Shown here: positions 23,881 to 33,201 of the stretch, piece by piece
Position numbering within the stretch: position 1 is the first letter of the stretch
How the letters are laid out: each line of letters begins with the position of its first letter
Assembly: GCF_964355755.1 (NCBI RefSeq)
Contig: NC_092673.1
Coordinates: forward strand, 31,871,001 to 31,935,000
Source of the DNA: Antedon mediterranea
Lineage: Eukaryota > Echinodermata > Crinoidea > Comatulida > Antedonidae
DNA: 64,000 bases
Direction: 5' to 3'
Notes under the pieces: generated by a model
Seen by the model: only the letters and a program-made list of their open reading frames with translations
What the model was told of the DNA's origin: nothing
Database searches by the model: none
Made by a program: the position numbers and the translations under genes

Positions 23881-24393
23881 TATATTTCTCAATAATAACC
23901 CTTTACTTTATAAATTTGGTAAAAATACATTTATAATATGCCTTTTTATTGAAACCGTCGTTATATATCGTGCGTCTCAAATTTGTTTTCTTTTGTGTGC
24001 GTTTTATTTTTTTAGCAGTACGTATTGTGTCTTTCTTAAAAGATTTAAAATTGAAAACACGTAGAAAATGAAATTCATTTTGAAATAAAGAAATTGTATT
24101 TAAATTTAATTAATCTATGCTTTATACATTTTGTATGTTTATTTTTGTAATATTACTTATTATACATAAAATATAGCTTTACATTACAGATCTATTGTAC
24201 TGTTTAAAATTAAAAGAAGTAAACAGAATATTTATAATCACAATCATTTATTATGTGTGTTTGCAATTACATTTAACAACAACAGAAAAGAAAAACAAAT
24301 TAAATTAAGTCGATAAATAAATTTACCGTGAATTAAAGTAGGAAAACTACTTTTACAAATTTACACTGACAGTAAAATAAGTCAAAACATAGG

Positions 24394-24862
24394 TGTAGTG
24401 AATTTATTTTAGTTGGTTCCGAGCTTTCTCAGGCGTATATATATAACTCCACGCGACGTACACTGTCACTGAATGATAACTCATACAAAAAGTATATTTA
24501 ACTCAACTAGAACTTTTATTCTTTGTAACTCGATTAATACATCTTTCTACCACTACCAGTCAAGCCTTAATATTTTCTTTATCATCTTTCCGTTTATCTA
24601 CTCTGATCTTATTCTCTCTTCTTGGTTTATCTACTCTGATCTTATTCTCTCTTCTCGTTTATCTACTCTGATCTTATTCTCTCTTCTCCCCTTAATGTTT
24701 ATTACATTCCACTTTTATACTGGATATGCAAATTTTAGGCTTCAGAGGAGGATAACATTTTCCCTCCAAAATTTATACGATTTTGATTGGCTAATAATAA
24801 GGCGGACCTGGTCTAAAGCATCCTTCTCTAAACACAGAGAATCACAACATAATAATATGACA
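24394..24862 (+). mobile_element. Solo LTR, 469 bp, with 5-bp TSD
   Basis: It begins TGTAGTGAATT and ends ATATGACA (TG..CA). ATAGG duplications lie at 24389-24393 and 24863-24867. The left arm of the inverted repeat has the uninterrupted site (CCTAT), so the insertion boundaries are exact and the insertion is younger than the arm duplication. It contains a TATA box and three tandem ~32-bp repeats (TTTATCTACTCTGATCTTAT) at about 24596-24695. Orientation follows the TATA box. Family not assigned. Confidence 0.9.
24436..24445 (+). promoter_or_regulatory. TATA box of the solo LTR promoter
   Basis: TATATATATA, with CACTGTCACTG about 25-30 bases downstream as a plausible start region. It is positioned as expected for U3/R of an LTR. 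Confidence 0.55.
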
Positions 24863-25231
24863 ATAGGCCTAATTAATTTAATTTCATTAAACAAATCTAT
24901 TGCAATACACAATTCACAAACATAATAATAATTTAACAGAAAAGAAAACAAATTATTTTCCGGGCCGATTCCTTGTACCATAACAACTAACCTTTCAGGC
25001 CCAGGTACAATTGTTTGATCAAACTACATCGGGTGAATAACGAGAGAAGGAATTAAAGTAAGACAATATGTATATAATACGCGTGGAATCTAACACACGG
25101 TTACGAATTCTAGTTATATCATTATTACGATGATCGGGAATCTCTAAAATACTACAAACATAACGATAAAATGGAGTTTGAGCAAATATTGATCATACCA
25201 ACATGAACGGGTAAAACTAAATACAATACAA

Positions 25232-25550
25232 CAGTAATTGAAATTAAAATAAAACACTTGACAAATCATTGACAATAAAACTATTTTCTTTTCAATACGT
25301 TCATGACAATACCGCTTGAAAAAATCGCTACATCAAAAATGTTGTTTTTGAATGGTAGAGAGTGAGATTTTGGTTTACGGGTTATTTTGTTAGGATTAGT
25401 TGTTGTTATTTTTTCCAGTCCGATTCCTTGTACCATGCTACCAACTATTTCAAAATTGACTTCCTTTGATTTTTGGAAATTTAAAGTCAAACAGTTTGTC
25501 TGAATCAAATTTTATACACATTATTTTTCCAAATCCTCCCCATTGTTCAT
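25232..25550. other. Unassigned sequence near the integrase relic
   Basis: On the minus strand a frame contains VGSMVQGIGLEK, and a similar MVQGIGPEN occurs in both arms of the inverted repeat. This shared phrase hints that the arms and the integrase flank have a common source. Nothing else is recognised. Confidence 0.35.
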
Positions 25551-25552
25551 CA

Positions 25553-25744
25553 ATTTCGTTTGAATTTACGTTGAATGGATTTGTGTAATGTATATGTATC
25601 TTGCTTGCTCAGTCAGTCTTGAACTTGTCTCTTGGTAATATTTAAATCGTATTTTACCTTTTGATAAAGTCGGTCCACACCACCAAAACTATTAGGATGC
25701 TTAGGATCGTAATATACTTTTCTTAAGTACTCATCCATACTCAT
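25553..25744 (-). pseudogene. Maverick/Polinton-type integrase N-terminus, broken
   Basis: From ATG at 25744 the reading gives MDEYLRKVYYDPKHP and SFGGVDRLY, then QDTYTLHK and a basic KFKRN. These are characteristic opening motifs of the retroviral-like integrases of Maverick/Polinton elements. An in-frame TGA at 25613-25615 stands where a tryptophan is usual. After KFKRN the reading ends; in another frame IDEQW, the next conserved motif, follows and then similarity stops. The DDE catalytic core is absent. It lies on the same strand as the DNA polymerase B relic ~8 kb away, consistent with one ancestral element. Confidence 0.75.
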
Positions 25745-25857
25745 TACCCTCATTCACCCAAATGAAAATTATAAAAATAAATAAAATACTTAAATAACAC
25801 GCAAAGATCAAATTCATATTCGTTGTTGTTGCTTTTAAAAGAAAAAACACAACCTTT

Positions 25858-26334
25858 ATTTTAACACATATTCTATTTCAATATAATTTACAACCATAAT
25901 AATAATAAATTTACCGAAAAGAAATAAGAATTATAAAAATATGTAACATTAATTTAAAAAGTGTTAAGATATTATTTTAAATTTGTACAAATTACATTTG
26001 GTAAAGAATCTTATTAAAAAGTTCTGAATCATTTGTAATCAACTTTATGGCTTTAGCGAACGCATCAACATTTATACAACGTAAATGAAAGTAGTTTTAT
26101 TTTAACACACATTCTATTTCAATATATTTTACAACCATAATAATAATAAATTTACCGAAAAGAAATAAGAATTATAAAAATATATAACATTAATTAAAAG
26201 TGTTATGATAATATTTAAATTTGTTTAAATTACAATTGGTTAAGAATCTTATTAAACAGTTCTGAATCATTTGTAATCAACTTTATGGCTTTATCGAACG
26301 CATCAGCATTGATACAACGTAAATGAAAGTAGTT
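25858..26334. repeat. Tandem duplication of a ~240-bp unit
   Basis: Two direct copies (about 25858-26098 and 26099-26334), each starting ATTTTAACACA and ending GTAAATGAAAGTAGTTT. On the minus strand each encodes the same short C-terminus (NYFHLRCINADAFDKAIKL in the right copy) before a stop. It is therefore a duplicated terminal exon or gene end of unknown identity. Confidence 0.8.
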
Positions 26335-26379
26335 TAGCGCCCATTCAAAATGGGTAGCGCTATTGTCCACAAGTTAAAA

Positions 26380-27013
26380 TTGAAGTAGAACCCTGTAACT
26401 TCTTTCAAATAATCTCGAAGATCTTTCAGGACCGGTGGCCATGGCAAGGCTGGTACTATATTGCCTGAATATTATGTTAAACCCGTATCACCATAAGAAA
26501 CCTGTCAAGTTGAAACATACTATTAAAAATATGATTACAATTATAATCAGTTGGATTCTGATTAACTGTTACTCTGTTGCATAAAACAAAAACAGTGCGG
26601 TAAAACAAAAACAGTGCGGTAGGCCGGTAATTAAAATGTAAACATGCATCTTTTTTAAACGTAATAGTATGTAGCCTATATTAACATCATGACACCATGA
26701 AGTAAAATAAAGAGAAACTAACCTGTTTTCTAGGTATATTAAACCATCTACCAAACACTTTCACCTTTGCAAGATCACCTGTAAAATAATCAATCTCTTC
26801 CTCACATTGTTTATACAAATTATCAGCTGAGCTTTTATAAAGAAGTTGAATGTAATTACAATCTAAATTTTCTCTCGATATTTTGTGTACTGGAAATTTA
26901 AAATATGGGGAAATCATCTGCCGCTGATCAGATTTGATTAGCTTCCGAGTGAAATCTATTTCATTACTTTTACGTGCCTCTGTTGGTTCCTCTGAGTAGT
27001 CATCCTTTACCAT
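26380..27013 (-). pseudogene. ALKBH2: ALKBH2-like DNA dioxygenase, truncated pseudogene
   Basis: Exon 1 (27013-26723) starts MVKDDYSEE and contains NLDCNYIQLLY, EEEIDYFTGDLAKVKVFGRW and PRKQ, the N-terminal DNA-binding region of ALKBH2-type AlkB homologues. It ends in a CAG|GTTAGT donor. An acceptor (ttgacag) opens exon 2 at 26501 with SYGDTGLT, then TAA in frame at 26472-26474, then YSG, PWPPVLKDLRDYL and FYFNF. Similarity ends near 26380, before the HxD...H iron-binding and 2-oxoglutarate-binding residues. The stop plus loss of the catalytic half make it non-functional. ALKBH2 proteins repair 1-methyladenine and 3-methylcytosine in DNA. Exon 1 may also have an upstream noncoding exon, since TTTTAG precedes it. 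Confidence 0.8.
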
Positions 27014-27019
27014 ACACAC

Positions 27020-27472
27020 TAAAATAATGTATGCATGATGTCAGTAGCGTCCCTCTTTGCCTCCTTTTTGTTTTATTTTAACAGGAAACAAAGAATTCTC
27101 TATGTAAAACGTAAACCATTTAAATGAAAATGAAAGTTAATTTAAAGTTAGAAATAATTATTGTTTGTTTTACCTTTTTTTAAAATAAAGAGTGAAACTA
27201 ACATCTTGCTTGACGTCACACAATTCATACATTGCGAAGCTCCATTGTTATAATTTCTGGCCGAAATTAAGTCGGTATAGTTCGGTATTTGTCGTTGTTA
27301 CTTTTTATTGTTGTCATTGATTAACTTCCAAAACCAAACAACTCTATTGTCTTACTTCCTTACCATCATTAACCATTGTCTTTTTCAAATTAAATAACAT
27401 CTCCATTGTTTTACTTCCTTACCATTGTTTACCATTGTATTAATTATAATAGGAATAACTAATGTCATCCAC
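27020..27472. other. Spacer with dispersed TTCCTTACC repeats
   Basis: Contains two copies of the CTTACTTCCTTACC..AACCATTGT phrase also found at 18.1-18.6 kb. No gene was seen. The pol gene expected downstream of gag (minus strand) is missing here. Confidence 0.45.
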
Positions 27473-28648
27473 TCAAACGCCCTCTACGGGGGCTGCACCT
27501 GCATGTATTACTACTCCCCTACCTTGCCATTGGGTCTTTTGTTGATGTGGTTTTGACTCTGGTTGCGATTGTTGACTTTGTTGCTGGGTATGAGCACTGC
27601 CTAGAGTCGATTGTTTTAACATTTTCTCAATTCTGCTCATTCGCTCAATCAAATCGTTATTTTGGACTGAATGAGATGCAGCCACTGCGTTGCGGCTTTG
27701 CCCTTTAGCCTTCATCTGTCTATTTGATGTTTCTTCCTCCCACCGTCTCACTTTTCCTAGTAGGGTAAGATATGTTGGTGGTGCTTCTTGTAATTCTCTT
27801 AAACGCAAGTCCACTAACAGCAATGGTTCGAAGATGTTGCCCCTTATGAACTGCTTCAGAATTGCGGCATTCATCCTGTCTTCTGATATACCTCCCTTTT
27901 GCAGAACATGTCGTAAAGAATCCTGCAGTCGTGTGAGGTAATGTGATGGCATTTCCCCTGTCTTTTGCTCAATCGAAAAGAATTGTTGGAACAATTCTTC
28001 ACCTGTAAGCGTTGAGCCATACACTACCTCCATAGCTTGCAGATAATCTTTTGCTGAAGCTGATGGGTTTTCTCGCCGGAGGTCATCAATAACATCCAAC
28101 GCTGGAGAATGGAGTGCCTCACGTAGTCGCCTTTTCTTTTCAGCTTGTGAAACCTCTGTCTCCGATTCTTCAATAAGGGCCTTTGCCTGTGTCCTCCATA
28201 CATGATATGGGTCTTCGTCTTTCCTTTTGTCAGTTCGGCCAGAGAATACTCTAAGTTTTCGGTAGTTTACTGACAGTCTAGCCACATTTAGCAATTCACT
28301 GTGATGAGTTGAATGACTTGGTTGGGGTGACGTGGAGGGAAGTAATGATGAAAACTCTTCTACCCGTTTGACTATAATCGTAAGATTTATTGTGTCATCT
28401 TCTTCAGAGATTTCAAATTCTTCTGGAATGTTCATATCTGCTGTTTTCAATGACAGTCTAGCTAATATGAAAGTTTTCTTGAAGTCATGTTTGTCGATTT
28501 CGTCTCTTCGTTTTATCTCTTCAACTGGCAGAGCACCACACAACTTTCTATATAGCCTGTGAGTAGCCACTGTTGTTCTAGGCGCAGACAGTAAAATTGA
28601 CCTATCAATAGGGTAACCTACAAGATTATACTCTATTAATTTCGACAT
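27473..28648 (-). CDS. PNMA-like Gag of an LTR retroelement
   Basis: An intact 391-residue frame (start context CCAAGATGTCG). The first ~120 residues are unassigned. From about residue 130 the capsid-type region runs LRVFSGR, DPYHVWR, LREALHSPALDVIDDLR, NPSASAKDYLQAME, GEMPSHYLTRLQDSL and LKQFIRGNI, then PPTYLTLLGKVRRWEEE. This is the conserved string of the paraneoplastic-Ma (PNMA)/Ty3-like Gag family. A glutamine-rich tail follows and there is no CCHC knuckle. A tRNA-Pro primer-binding site and an LTR end lie ~120 bp upstream, so this is the retroelement's own gag, not clearly a domesticated gene. No protease or pol follows. The open frame suggests recent insertion or some constraint. Confidence 0.8.
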   Translation of the reverse strand: MSKLIEYNLVGYPIDRSILLSAPRTTVATHRLYRKLCGALPVEEIKRRDEIDKHDFKKTFILARLSLKTADMNIPEEFEISEEDDTINLTIIVKRVEEFSSLLPSTSPQPSHSTHHSELLNVARLSVNYRKLRVFSGRTDKRKDEDPYHVWRTQAKALIEESETEVSQAEKKRRLREALHSPALDVIDDLRRENPSASAKDYLQAMEVVYGSTLTGEELFQQFFSIEQKTGEMPSHYLTRLQDSLRHVLQKGGISEDRMNAAILKQFIRGNIFEPLLLVDLRLRELQEAPPTYLTLLGKVRRWEEETSNRQMKAKGQSRNAVAASHSVQNNDLIERMSRIEKMLKQSTLGSAHTQQQSQQSQPESKPHQQKTQWQGRGVVIHAGAAPVEGV

Positions 28649-28768
28649 CTTGGCTCTTTTTAACTACTTAGAAATAAATAAAACCTACTTATCAGAATAC
28701 TGTAATTACAAGACGTAAATAATGGTGATTAACCACACACACAATAGTAATAAAATATATATTACGTT

Positions 28769-28785
28769 TCCCGGACGAGCCCCTA
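28769..28785 (-). promoter_or_regulatory. Primer-binding site for tRNA-Pro
   Basis: The minus strand reads TAGGGGCTCGTCCGGGA, 3 nt from the LTR edge. It is complementary to the 3' end of animal tRNA-Pro, including a 15-base uninterrupted match, with a mismatch next to the terminal position. Position between LTR and gag is as expected. Confidence 0.85.
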
Positions 28786-28788
28786 ATT

Positions 28789-31700
28789 TGTAACCCGAGT
28801 TTCTAGCAAGAAACTAAAATTTCCAAAAAGTATTAAATAATCAAATCAAGGAAAACGCCTTATAAATTAAAATGTAGATTTATTCCTTTGACATCAACTT
28901 GTCGGAATTTACATAAAACCAATATTATTTATTCACAAGATAAAACATTAAAGTGTCCACAAAACTAAAAGTTTATATTAAAATTGAGTCTTCAGTTGAA
29001 ACAATTCCGACTTGAAAGGTTCCACAGTAGAGTAAATGTTATCAACGAAATGTTCCGACCAATGGTGTAATAATTGCAATAATGAGTCGTAAATTTCAAA
29101 AGTAGTGTTTTCTCATCTAAGAAAAGAGAAAATATATACATATACTATATTATAACTATAAAAGAATTTAAATCAAATATCATTTGGTACATAATTAAAA
29201 TACCACAATGTTTGCAAAATAACCTAGGCTATGATAGACAATCAAACAAAATAAAACATAATCCGTCAATACCGCCAGGTTCGATTAACACTGATTGGTA
29301 ATGATTATTCACACTACTCATTAAAACAATAGTTACATTATATAGTTAGAGGTACTTCGTTTGGTAAGTATGCTAATACTTGATACCAATATAACGACAT
29401 TGCAACGCAATGAATAATAGCAATAGGGTCATTCCATACCAAATCACCCAAAAAAAATGACATTTTAAACCCTACTTTCTTGAAATTTGCTCAAATTTGG
29501 TTTTTGGGTTATTTTTAGCCAAAAAACCTGAAATTTTTAATTTGAGCGCCCTACGACCAACGGTTCGTGCGCTGCGCGCCGTCGTTTCTTCGCGATTTTG
29601 CGCAAAATCGACGCGGCAGACTATACTTAAATGACCGTATCTCCGTAACGTGTGGACCGATTTTGTTGTGACGGGTATCTTTGGAAAGCTAATTGTTAAA
29701 GCTATCCAAATCTTCCATTTACTTTTGAGATAGAACTATTTAAAAGATGTATAACTTATTCTATTCCATTTGACCTAGGATTTGACCTTGTGGGACAAAT
29801 TTTTTTTAGATGAAATTTTGTGAAAATTATCTCCTACATGATATTTACATAATATAAAAAAATTGGAGATATATTATTTTTTGTTTGCTTTCTAGCTCAT
29901 TTCAAAGTTGGCTTACTTCAACAATTCTGGTATTTCTATACAGTGTAGATGTATTGTCGACATTATATCACTACCAAATTTACCTCTTAATACTATGGGT
30001 GTCACTGTCAGATTATTTAAGACTATAACAATGCTTTAATTATATTTTCATGCTCCATACAAAATAATTATTACTTAGGTAAACATCTGTACACCATTTG
30101 ACTACCCCATTTGGTTAGCCAAGGATGTACCATCAGTTTATTGCACTCTTTTCACACTTTCAAGCAAATTGAATCTTGAATTTTTTTTGTTTGATGATAT
30201 AAATTTTGAAAACATTGATTGTTCTTTGTATTTTGTTCACTTATTTCTTCACTCATAATTAGGCTATAATTACGTTATAAACGGCATGGACCGGGGTGAC
30301 GATACGTGGGTTGGGGCAAGTAGGGTGCAGTCATTTCAAGTAAAAATACCACTTGCCCCGGTCCATGCCGTCTAGCTGCCATTTTATGCAATTTTAAAAC
30401 ATTACTACAATTTTAACATTTTTATAAAAAATGCAATATAACCGCATAAATTTATAGGGCTATAATTACGTTATAAAACGGCATGGACCGGGGTGACGAT
30501 ACATGGGTTGGGGCAAGTAGGGCCCAGTTATTGCATAAAAATACCACTTGCCCTGGTCCATGCCGTCTAGCTGCCATTTTATGCAATTTTAAAACGTTAC
30601 TACAATTTAAATTTTTTTAATAAAAAATGCAATATAAATGCATGATATATAGGGCTATAATTACATTATAAACGGCATGGACCGGGGTGATGATACATGG
30701 GTTAGGGCAAGTAGGGTCCACTCATTTCAGAAAAATACCACTTGCCCCGGTCCATGCCGTCTAGCTGCCATTTTATGCAATTTTAAAACATTACTACAAT
30801 TTTAACATTTTTATAAAAAAATGCAATATAACCACATAAATTTGTAGGGCTATAATTACGTTATAAAACGGCATGGACCGGGTTGACGATACATGGGTTG
30901 GGGCAAGTCGTAATTTTATGCATTGACTACTACTACTTGCCCTAACCAATGTATCGTCACCCCGGTCCATGCCGTTTATAACATAATTATAGCCTTATAA
31001 ATCATGTGGTTATATTGCATTTTTTACAAAAACGTAAAATTGTAGTAACGTTTTAAAATTGCATAAAAAAATGGCAGCTAGACGGCATGGACCGGGGCAA
31101 GTGGTATTTTTACTTGAAATGACTGCACCCTACTTGCCCCAACCCACGTATCGTCACCCCGGTCCATGCCGTTTATAACGTAATTATAGCCTAATTATGA
31201 GTGAAGAAATAAGTGAACAAAATACAATGAACAAAAATGTAAAATAATGATGAACAGCAAAGAACAATCAATGTTTTCAAAGTTTATATCATTAGGCCTA
31301 ATATCATCAAACAAAAAAAATTCAAGATTCAATTTGCTTGAAAGTGTGAAAAGAGTGCCATAAACTGATGGTACATCCTTGGCTAACCAAATGGGGTAGT
31401 CAAATGGTGTACAGATGTTTACCTAAGTAATAATTATTTTGTATGGAGCATGAAAATATAATTAAAGCATTGTTATAGTCTTAAATAATCTGACAGTGAC
31501 ACCCATAGTATTAAGAGGTAAATTTGGTAGTGATATAATGTCGACAATACATCTACACTGTATAGAAATACCAGAATTGTTGAAGTAAGCCAACTTTGAA
31601 ATGAGCTAGAAAGCAAACTAAAAATAATATATCTCCAATTTTTTTATATTATGTAAATATCATGTAGGAGATAATTTTCACAAAATTTCATCTAAAAAAA

Positions 31701-32999
31701 ATTTGTCCCACAAGGTCAAATCCTAGGTCAAATGGAATAGAATAAGTTATACATCTTTTAAATAGTTCTATCTCAAAAGTAAATGGAAGATTTGGATAGC
31801 TTTAACAATTAGCTTTCCAAAGATACCCGTCACAACAAAATCGGTCCACACGTTACGGAGATACGGTCATTTAAGTATAGCCTGCCGCGTCGATTTTGCG
31901 CAAAATCGCGAAGAAACGACGGCGCGCAGCGCGCGAACCGTTGGTCGTAGGGCGCTCAAATTAAAAATTTCAGGTTTTTTAGGTAAAAATAACCCAAAAA
32001 CAAAATTTGAGCAAATTTGAAGAAAGTAGGGTTTAACCCATTGGGTGATTTGACATGGAATGACCCAATAGCTATTCAAACGTGTGTCTATCAACATACT
32101 AACCTGACTATTATAAACTCAGGATGGTTAATGAATCCATTCAATAAACTAAATTATAAACTAAAAGGTAATTAAATGTATAAAAATAAATGTCGCATAA
32201 AGCGGAAATCAAAAATAAGTGTATAATACAATAGTCTCAATTCTACAATCACACTCCAATTGTCTCTAGGTCAATCAATACCAAGAGTGTACTGCCATCT
32301 AGTAAATGACCCACATTTACCAGAATCGTCCTGATACACTCATAAAATTAAAAGTATTAGCAAAAGCAAGTTAATCACTTCAAGACCCTTTAACTTAAAA
32401 CGGGAGAGAACAATGTGTGATTGCAGAACCTTACTTTACAGTAACATAAATTACCAAGCGCAATTGCAAATGGTATCACAAAAGTTATAAAATATAATCA
32501 AAGTTAAGTATCACATAACTAATCTAAAGCATTGAGCCAATGCAAACATAATGCATAAACCTAATCTTCATAAGCTTAAATCTCAAATTAAGTTATATTA
32601 ACAAATTTGTTAAATATAAAATAATATAATTGATAGGTCTTACCTAAGAAAAGAGCCAAAATATGAAAAAGTGACTTTCCTTTAAAGTTGTTAAAAATGT
32701 ATAGATGTTTCTTGTGAGCAGGCACAAGTGGAAGTGAGGTATAATCATCAGAAATGAAGATAATCACCTTAGTTGCCTAGCAACTTGGCAAAACACATTC
32801 CTTACTTCCCAAACAGTGGTCACTTTGACCCACTTGGGGTAACCTTTGTTGCAATTAAGCTGCATTCTTTTCTACTGACCTATAAACTATATTTATATAC
32901 ATTGTAAAAACAGATACATTCAAATGAATAAAATCAAACAGAAAGATATAAGAAAGATATAAATGGTAAAATATATTCATAAAAAATCATAGGGTTACA
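28789..32999 (-). mobile_element. LTR of the PNMA-gag retroelement, split by a nested element
   Basis: In plus orientation it runs from TGTAACCC to GGGTTACA, a perfect 8-bp terminal inverted repeat with TG..CA ends, next to the tRNA-Pro primer-binding site. A 2641-bp palindromic element with its AATA duplication occupies 29422-32066. Without it the LTR is ~1.57 kb. It is the 5' LTR of the minus-strand element; no 3' LTR was found. The outer edge joins the ~89-bp hairpin satellite at 33000. Confidence 0.8.
29426..32066. mobile_element. 2.6-kb palindromic element with ~0.9-kb arms
   Basis: The ends are GGGTCATTCCATACCAAATC and its near complement at 32037-32066, flanked by AATA at 29422-29425 and 32067-32070. 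The arms match over roughly 29426-30360 against 31130-32066. The middle holds three and a half tandem ~195-bp units (AACGGCATGGACCGGGG..CTTGCCCCGGTCCATGCCGT), then inverted copies. Each unit is itself a long hairpin. No transposase. A 4-bp TSD is proposed but short. Confidence 0.85.
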
Positions 33000-33201
33000 T
33001 ATGTACAGTGGAATCATTACAATACCTGCCCTGAAGGATGACAAATAATAATGTCTTACTTGTCATACGTCAGGGCAGGTATACGACTATGTATAGTGGA
33101 ATCATACAATACCTGCCCTGAAGGATGACAAATAATAAATGTCTTATTTGTCATACGTCAGGGCAGGTATACGGCTATGTACAGTGGAATCATACAATAC
33201 C
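33000..33201. repeat. ~89-bp hairpin satellite, left part
   Basis: Tandem units with CCTGCCCTGAAGGATGACAA..TTGTCATACGTCAGGGCAGG, separated by TATACGGCTATGTACAGTGG. Each unit folds on itself. The array is interrupted by the hAT-type element and resumes at 36303. Confidence 0.95.

Larger units (their letters stand above)
23288..25231. repeat. Right arm of the giant inverted repeat, carrying a solo LTR
   Basis: Reverse complement of 18381-19833. The arm is longer because a 469-bp solo LTR and its duplicated target occupy 24394-24867. The inner edge abuts the third copy of the 590-bp unit; the outer edge ends TAAATACAATACA. Confidence 0.9.
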
